A stretch of 25,508 bases of DNA, taken from an uncultured Candidatus Saccharibacteria bacterium. Lineage in GTDB: Bacteria > Patescibacteria > Saccharimonadia > Saccharimonadales > UBA5946. Location of the stretch: assembly GCA_946886435.1 (NCBI GenBank), contig CAMPIR010000002.1, forward strand, positions 1 to 25,508. The letters run 5' to 3'. The notes under the pieces are model-generated. The model saw nothing but the letters and a program-made list of their open reading frames with translations. It did no database searches and was not told the DNA's origin. The translations under genes and the position numbers were made by a program. Numbering within the stretch: the first letter of the stretch is position 1; each line of letters opens with the position of its first letter. Below are positions 22,929 to 25,508 of this stretch, piece by piece.

Positions 22929-23842
22929 TCTTGATTTGATCGGTGGAACTGGCGATGCACTTCACGCAGGTGCTGATCGGTGACGTGGGTGTAAACCTGT
23001 GTTGTTGCGATATTGCTATGGCCGAGCATGCTCTGAACCGAACGGATATCTGCACCGTTCATGAGTAGGTCGGTGGCAAAGCTATGCCTGAGGGTATGTG
23101 GGGATACCTGCTTGGTTATCCCGGCCAGTTTTGCGTAGTGAGCCACGAGTCTCTGGACAGAGCGGGGCGTGAGACGAAAGCTTTCGCCAGCTTCATCGCC
23201 GGTTTTTGCGCCACTGTATCGGATAAATAATGGTCTTGCCGCGTCGAGACGGGTTTCGAGATAGGCGGCCAGGCACTGTGTTGCCTCCGGGCTGATAAAG
23301 ACGGGTCGGTCTTTTTGACCCTTTCCGCGAACCATAAACTCTCCTCGTTGCAGGTTGATATGGTCGCGGTTGAGGTTGCAGAGCTCGCTGACACGGAGTC
23401 CACTGGAGTAGAGAAGCTCCAGGATAGCCTTATCGCGTAGATCCTGGGGCGTATTGCCGTCGACAATACCCATGATGCGTTCGGTCTCCTCTTGGGTGAG
23501 AAAACTGACTTGTTTGCGCTTTGTCTTCGGCAACTCAACTTTTTCGGGTGTCAGTGTTTTGATATCTCGCTTTGAGCAGTAACCGAGAAAGCTGCGTAGC
23601 GCGATCAGGTGATAGCTCTGGGTGAGGGGGCTGAGTGAATCGCCTTGCTCGTTTTCGTAGCGGTTGAGCCAGAGGCGCCATTTGCGAACGACTTCGCTCG
23701 TAACCTTTGAGACGTCGATATCACCGGCGTATTCGATCAGTCGCTGCAGGTAGAGGTGGTAGTTCTCGGCTGTTTTTTGTGATCGGCCGCGTTCAACCTC
23801 GACATGTTCGATAAAATCGATGATGAGATCAGAGAGATACAT
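22925..23842 (-). CDS. XerD-like tyrosine recombinase
   Basis: This 305-residue protein has the size of XerC/XerD. The N-terminal SAM-like DNA-binding domain spans about 3-95. The catalytic set is complete: R150 (SGLRVSEL), K174 (VRGKGQKDR), H249 and R252 (SPHTLRHSFA), H275 (LGHSNI) and nucleophile Y284 (TQVYTHV). Most likely it resolves chromosome dimers, possibly as the sole Xer of a reduced genome, but XerC, XerD, XerH-like and element-borne recombinases cannot be told apart here. No dif-like site was recognised in the window. It converges with the last pilin gene and diverges from uppP. On the minus strand, -10 TATCAT ends 6 nt before the ATG, so the mRNA is probably leaderless. Confidence 0.92.
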   Translation of the reverse strand: MYLSDLIIDFIEHVEVERGRSQKTAENYHLYLQRLIEYAGDIDVSKVTSEVVRKWRLWLNRYENEQGDSLSPLTQSYHLIALRSFLGYCSKRDIKTLTPEKVELPKTKRKQVSFLTQEETERIMGIVDGNTPQDLRDKAILELLYSSGLRVSELCNLNRDHINLQRGEFMVRGKGQKDRPVFISPEATQCLAAYLETRLDAARPLFIRYSGAKTGDEAGESFRLTPRSVQRLVAHYAKLAGITKQVSPHTLRHSFATDLLMNGADIRSVQSMLGHSNIATTQVYTHVTDQHLREVHRQFHRSNQD

Positions 23843-23848
23843 GCTCCC

Positions 23849-23854
23849 ATGATA
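23849..23854 (-). promoter_or_regulatory. -10 box of the recombinase gene, leaderless spacing
   Basis: On the minus strand TATCAT is followed by GGGAGC and then ATG. A start point 7 nt downstream of the box falls exactly on the A of the start codon (23842). The GGGAGC would then not be in the mRNA and cannot act as a ribosome-binding site. Confidence 0.5.
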
Positions 23855-23871
23855 GCGCTTTTGCTAATATT

Positions 23872-23898
23872 TTGCGACGTGATTGACTAGGGTACAAT
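23872..23898 (+). promoter_or_regulatory. Promoter of uppP
   Basis: TTGCGA (23872-23877) and TACAAT (23893-23898) with a 15-nt spacer. The -10 ends 9 nt before ATG 23908, so the leader would be about 3 nt. It is back-to-back with the recombinase promoter within 65 nt. Confidence 0.5.
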
Positions 23899-23907
23899 AG
23901 GTGCAGC

Positions 23908-24702
23908 ATGAGTATCATCGAAGCTATCATCCTCGGGATTATCCAGGGCCTGACAGAGTTTATTCCTATCTCCAGCTCGGGACACTTAGTCATCGCCCAA
24001 ACCGTGATGAGCGGGGCGAGTAACCACCTCTTTCTCGAGTGGATTAACCTCGGCACCGTTCTCGCGTTAATCATCTTTTTTTGGCCGCGTATCTGGAATA
24101 CGCTAACAGACATCTTTGTCAAAAAGGATTTCCGGCTAGCGCTCAACGTCGTTATCGCTATGCTACCGGCAGGACTTGCTGGCTTTTTTATGGCTGACCT
24201 TATAGAGTCGCATCCGTTTTTCGGTAGCCTCTGGACGGTCGTGGTGACACTGGCCGGCGTCGGTATATTGCTCATCCTGGTGGAACGGTTGCCGAAACTA
24301 TCTGAGGTGAAAGCACTCGAGAGGCTGCCACGCTCCCGCGCGCTCACGATTGGTCTCGCCCAAGTTGCGGCGCTTATCCCTGGTACTTCACGTTCTGGAA
24401 GCACGATCATCGCTGGACGCTTGATGGGGCTAAGGGCGGCTGATGCCGCAGAGTTCAGCTTTTTGGTGTCGATCCCTATCATGCTTGGGGTTATCACAAA
24501 GCTGCTTATCAAAGAAGGTGACAGAGCGTATCTACTTGATAACTTCTGGCCTCTGATGACCGGTAACCTCGCAGCTCTGATCAGCGGGCTTGTGGCAATC
24601 GGTTTCTTGATGCGCTATCTCCAGACCCGATCACTTGCGTTGTTCGGGTATTATCGGCTCGGACTCGCGGCGGTACTCCTCGCGGTACTTCTGGTACAAT
24701 AG
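23908..24702 (+). CDS. uppP: Undecaprenyl-diphosphatase UppP (BacA)
   Basis: UppP recycles the lipid carrier of peptidoglycan synthesis by dephosphorylating undecaprenyl diphosphate; resistance to bacitracin is the familiar side effect. At 264 residues with about eight membrane segments it has the normal size. The two signature loops are present: QGLTEFIPISSSGHL (residues about 14-28, with the catalytic Glu and Ser) and PGTSRSGST (about 160-168). It is a single gene behind its own promoter. Together with the beta-lactamase-fold protein at 3748 it shows a peptidoglycan-building envelope. Confidence 0.96.
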   Translation: MSIIEAIILGIIQGLTEFIPISSSGHLVIAQTVMSGASNHLFLEWINLGTVLALIIFFWPRIWNTLTDIFVKKDFRLALNVVIAMLPAGLAGFFMADLIESHPFFGSLWTVVVTLAGVGILLILVERLPKLSEVKALERLPRSRALTIGLAQVAALIPGTSRSGSTIIAGRLMGLRAADAAEFSFLVSIPIMLGVITKLLIKEGDRAYLLDNFWPLMTGNLAALISGLVAIGFLMRYLQTRSLALFGYYRLGLAAVLLAVLLVQ

Positions 24703-24727
24703 CTGCGCTGTAGTATGTCCTTACTCG

Positions 24728-24752
24728 GCTATGCGAACAAGATTCGTATAGC
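24728..24752 (+). promoter_or_regulatory. Inverted repeat upstream of ndk (possible operator or weak terminator)
   Basis: GCTATGCGAA (24728-24737) pairs with TTCGTATAGC (24743-24752), ten pairs with one G-U, around CAAGA. There is no T run after it, so it is not a standard terminator. Its right arm overlaps the position expected for the -35 element of the ndk promoter. Confidence 0.4.
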
Positions 24753-24771
24753 GCTCGCTTCGTAGTACAAT
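24743..24771 (+). promoter_or_regulatory. Promoter of ndk
   Basis: TACAAT (24766-24771) is a good -10; TTCGTA (24743-24748) lies 17 nt upstream as a poor -35. The start point near 24778 leaves a leader of about 26 nt with GAGGAG (24794-24799), one of the clearer ribosome-binding sites in the window. Confidence 0.5.
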
Positions 24772-24803
24772 AAGGGGTGAATTTGAACACATAGAGGAGT
24801 CAC

Positions 24804-25337
24804 ATGGAACAAACTTTAGTCATTTTGAAGCCTGATACGATCCAACGTGGTCTCGTCGGTGAGATCATCACTCGTTTTGAGCGTGCCGGTCTCAAGATCA
24901 TCGCCATGAAGATGATCGCGCCTGATGAGCTGCATTTTCACAAGCATTACGAGGGTATCAGTCACTTGATCAGCCGTTGGGGAGAGGACATCTTTAACGT
25001 CACACTGAGCCAGATGACTGAAACACCGGTTATCACCTTTGTGCTCGAGGGTGTCGAAGCGGTCGCACATGTTCGGAAAATGGTTGGTACAACTGATCCG
25101 AAGGACTCCGCACCTGGAACGATACGCGGGGACTTCACCCATGTAACCCGCGCGTACACGAACCCTCGCGGTGCGACACTGCCAAATATCCTTCACGCTT
25201 CGGGTAACACTGAGGAAGCGGTGCAGGAGATTGCGCTCTGGTTTGCCCACGACGAGGTCTACGCCGAGTACGAAACTGCTCACAGCCCGATCGTTCGCGG
25301 CCGTATACCAGAAAAGAAAGACAAAAAAGCCGAGTAA
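24804..25337 (+). CDS. ndk: Nucleoside diphosphate kinase
   Basis: Ndk transfers the gamma phosphate between nucleoside triphosphates and diphosphates through a phospho-His intermediate. TLVILKPDTIQRGL is the family start, and the active-site His is H131 in NILHASGNTEEA. Between GTIRGD (105-110) and the active His there are about 20 residues instead of the roughly 8-10 of common bacterial enzymes; such longer forms occur in archaea and CPR bacteria. The total length is 177 instead of about 140-150, with a charged Lys-rich C-terminal tail. It lies 11 nt before a tRNA gene, and both may be on one transcript. Confidence 0.95.
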   Translation: MEQTLVILKPDTIQRGLVGEIITRFERAGLKIIAMKMIAPDELHFHKHYEGISHLISRWGEDIFNVTLSQMTETPVITFVLEGVEAVAHVRKMVGTTDPKDSAPGTIRGDFTHVTRAYTNPRGATLPNILHASGNTEEAVQEIALWFAHDEVYAEYETAHSPIVRGRIPEKKDKKAE

Positions 25338-25346
25338 TCGGCCTTT
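25329..25346 (+). terminator. Weak terminator-like hairpin at the ndk stop codon
   Basis: GCCGA (25329-25333) pairs with TCGGC (25338-25342) around GTAA, which includes the ndk stop codon. It is followed by CTTTAT. The stem is short and the T run poor, so it may only attenuate transcription into the tRNA. Confidence 0.35.
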
Positions 25347-25348
25347 AT

Positions 25349-25423
25349 GCCTCGGTAGTTCAACGGATAGAATAACTCCGTCCTAAGGAGCAGATGTTGG
25401 TTCGATTCCAGCCCGGGGTACCA
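25349..25423 (+). tRNA. tRNA-Arg (anticodon CCT)
   Basis: A full cloverleaf can be drawn in 75 nt. Acceptor GCCTCGG (25349-25355) pairs with CCGGGGT (25413-25419), with G-U pairs at 1-72 and 4-69. The D arm is GTTC/GAAT, and the anticodon arm is CTCC/GGAG with anticodon CCT at 25382-25384 in loop GTCCTAA. The T arm is GTTGG/CCAGC with loop TTCGATT. The CCA end is encoded (25421-25423). It decodes AGG. Position 27-43 is an A-C mismatch and position 32 is G, both slightly unusual. Confidence 0.95.
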
Positions 25424-25430
25424 GTACAAG

Positions 25431-25454
25431 AGCCGGCCTTTATGGCCGGTTTTT
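25431..25454 (+). terminator. Intrinsic terminator after tRNA-Arg
   Basis: CCGGCC (25433-25438) pairs with GGCCGG (25444-25449) around TTTAT and is followed by TTTTT (25450-25454). It is 8 nt after the tRNA CCA end. The remaining 54 bases of the window hold no gene, only an AT-rich stretch with a possible -10 (TATACT, 25498-25503) for a gene beyond the edge. Confidence 0.88.
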
Positions 25455-25508
25455 GCATCGATAGATTATCACTGGAAGAACAGGGGACAATAGTATATAT
25501 ACTTTACT

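Noticed and set aside
23829..24512. 227-residue minus-strand frame opposite uppP
   Set aside because: Shadow of the membrane-protein codon pattern; uppP carries both catalytic signatures.
24695..24700. TACAAT at the end of uppP as a promoter
   Set aside because: It is the coding end of uppP (V-Q-stop). No gene starts at a suitable distance; the TACAAT at 24766 fits ndk better.
1..25508. CRISPR arrays, insertion sequences, rRNA genes and prophage genes
   Set aside because: No regularly spaced repeats, transposase or phage proteins, or rRNA sequences were seen on either strand. The only tandem repeat found is the coding PPVVT repeat.

Overview
The window looks like a chromosomal segment of a Candidate Phyla Radiation bacterium, most likely Candidatus Saccharibacteria (TM7). 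I base this on: a compact single-membrane (no PilQ secretin) type IV pilus locus in the order pilM-N-O-small-B-T-C-pilin-pilD-four minor pilins; several genes whose -10 box lies only 6-16 nt before the start codon; moderate GC; and an Ndk with a long active-site insert. UGA is used as an ordinary stop (pilM, the pilO-like gene and a minor pilin end in TGA inside tight overlaps), so this is not a code-25 lineage such as Gracilibacteria/SR1. The taxonomic call is inference, not a database result.

Layout. 1-1989: the 3' end of an unidentified gene, then EF-P, a 2H-phosphoesterase-like protein and TlyA, closely packed on the + strand. 1990-3735: an AT-rich promoter, a ~190-nt highly structured leader, a GC-rich secreted protein ('A') with a PPVVT-repeat stalk and a PPNTG sequence near its C terminus, a single in-frame TGA, a sortase catalytic domain, and a long terminator. 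3736-6557: a membrane-anchored serine beta-lactamase/DD-peptidase-fold protein, convergent with the GTPase YchF. 6558-7515: a strong promoter, a leader that can fold into a three-way junction, a second GC-rich secreted protein ('B') and a perfect terminator. 7556-11220: a small membrane protein overlapping a 1043-residue cysteine-rich secreted protein. 11289-22928: the type IV pilus locus. 22925-25508: a XerD-like recombinase, UppP, Ndk, tRNA-Arg(CCT) and a terminator.

How the genes fit together. The pilus locus holds a cytoplasmic/inner-membrane platform (PilM, N, O, C), an extension ATPase (PilB), a retraction ATPase (PilT), one major pilin with its own strong promoter, the prepilin peptidase, and a minor-pilin set resembling FimT/PilV/PilW/PilX (GspH/I/J/K). 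The big cysteine-rich exported protein just upstream is a candidate tip or surface adhesin. UppP and the beta-lactamase-fold protein belong to envelope metabolism. The sortase and secreted proteins A and B form a second, separate surface theme.

The most unusual parts are (i) the A-sortase junction, where conserved sortase sequence lies upstream of any usable start codon and in frame with A across one TGA, and (ii) the two structured 5' leaders in front of A and B, whose base composition differs from the pilus genes and looks actinobacterial. They may be imported from, or aimed at, an actinobacterial host.
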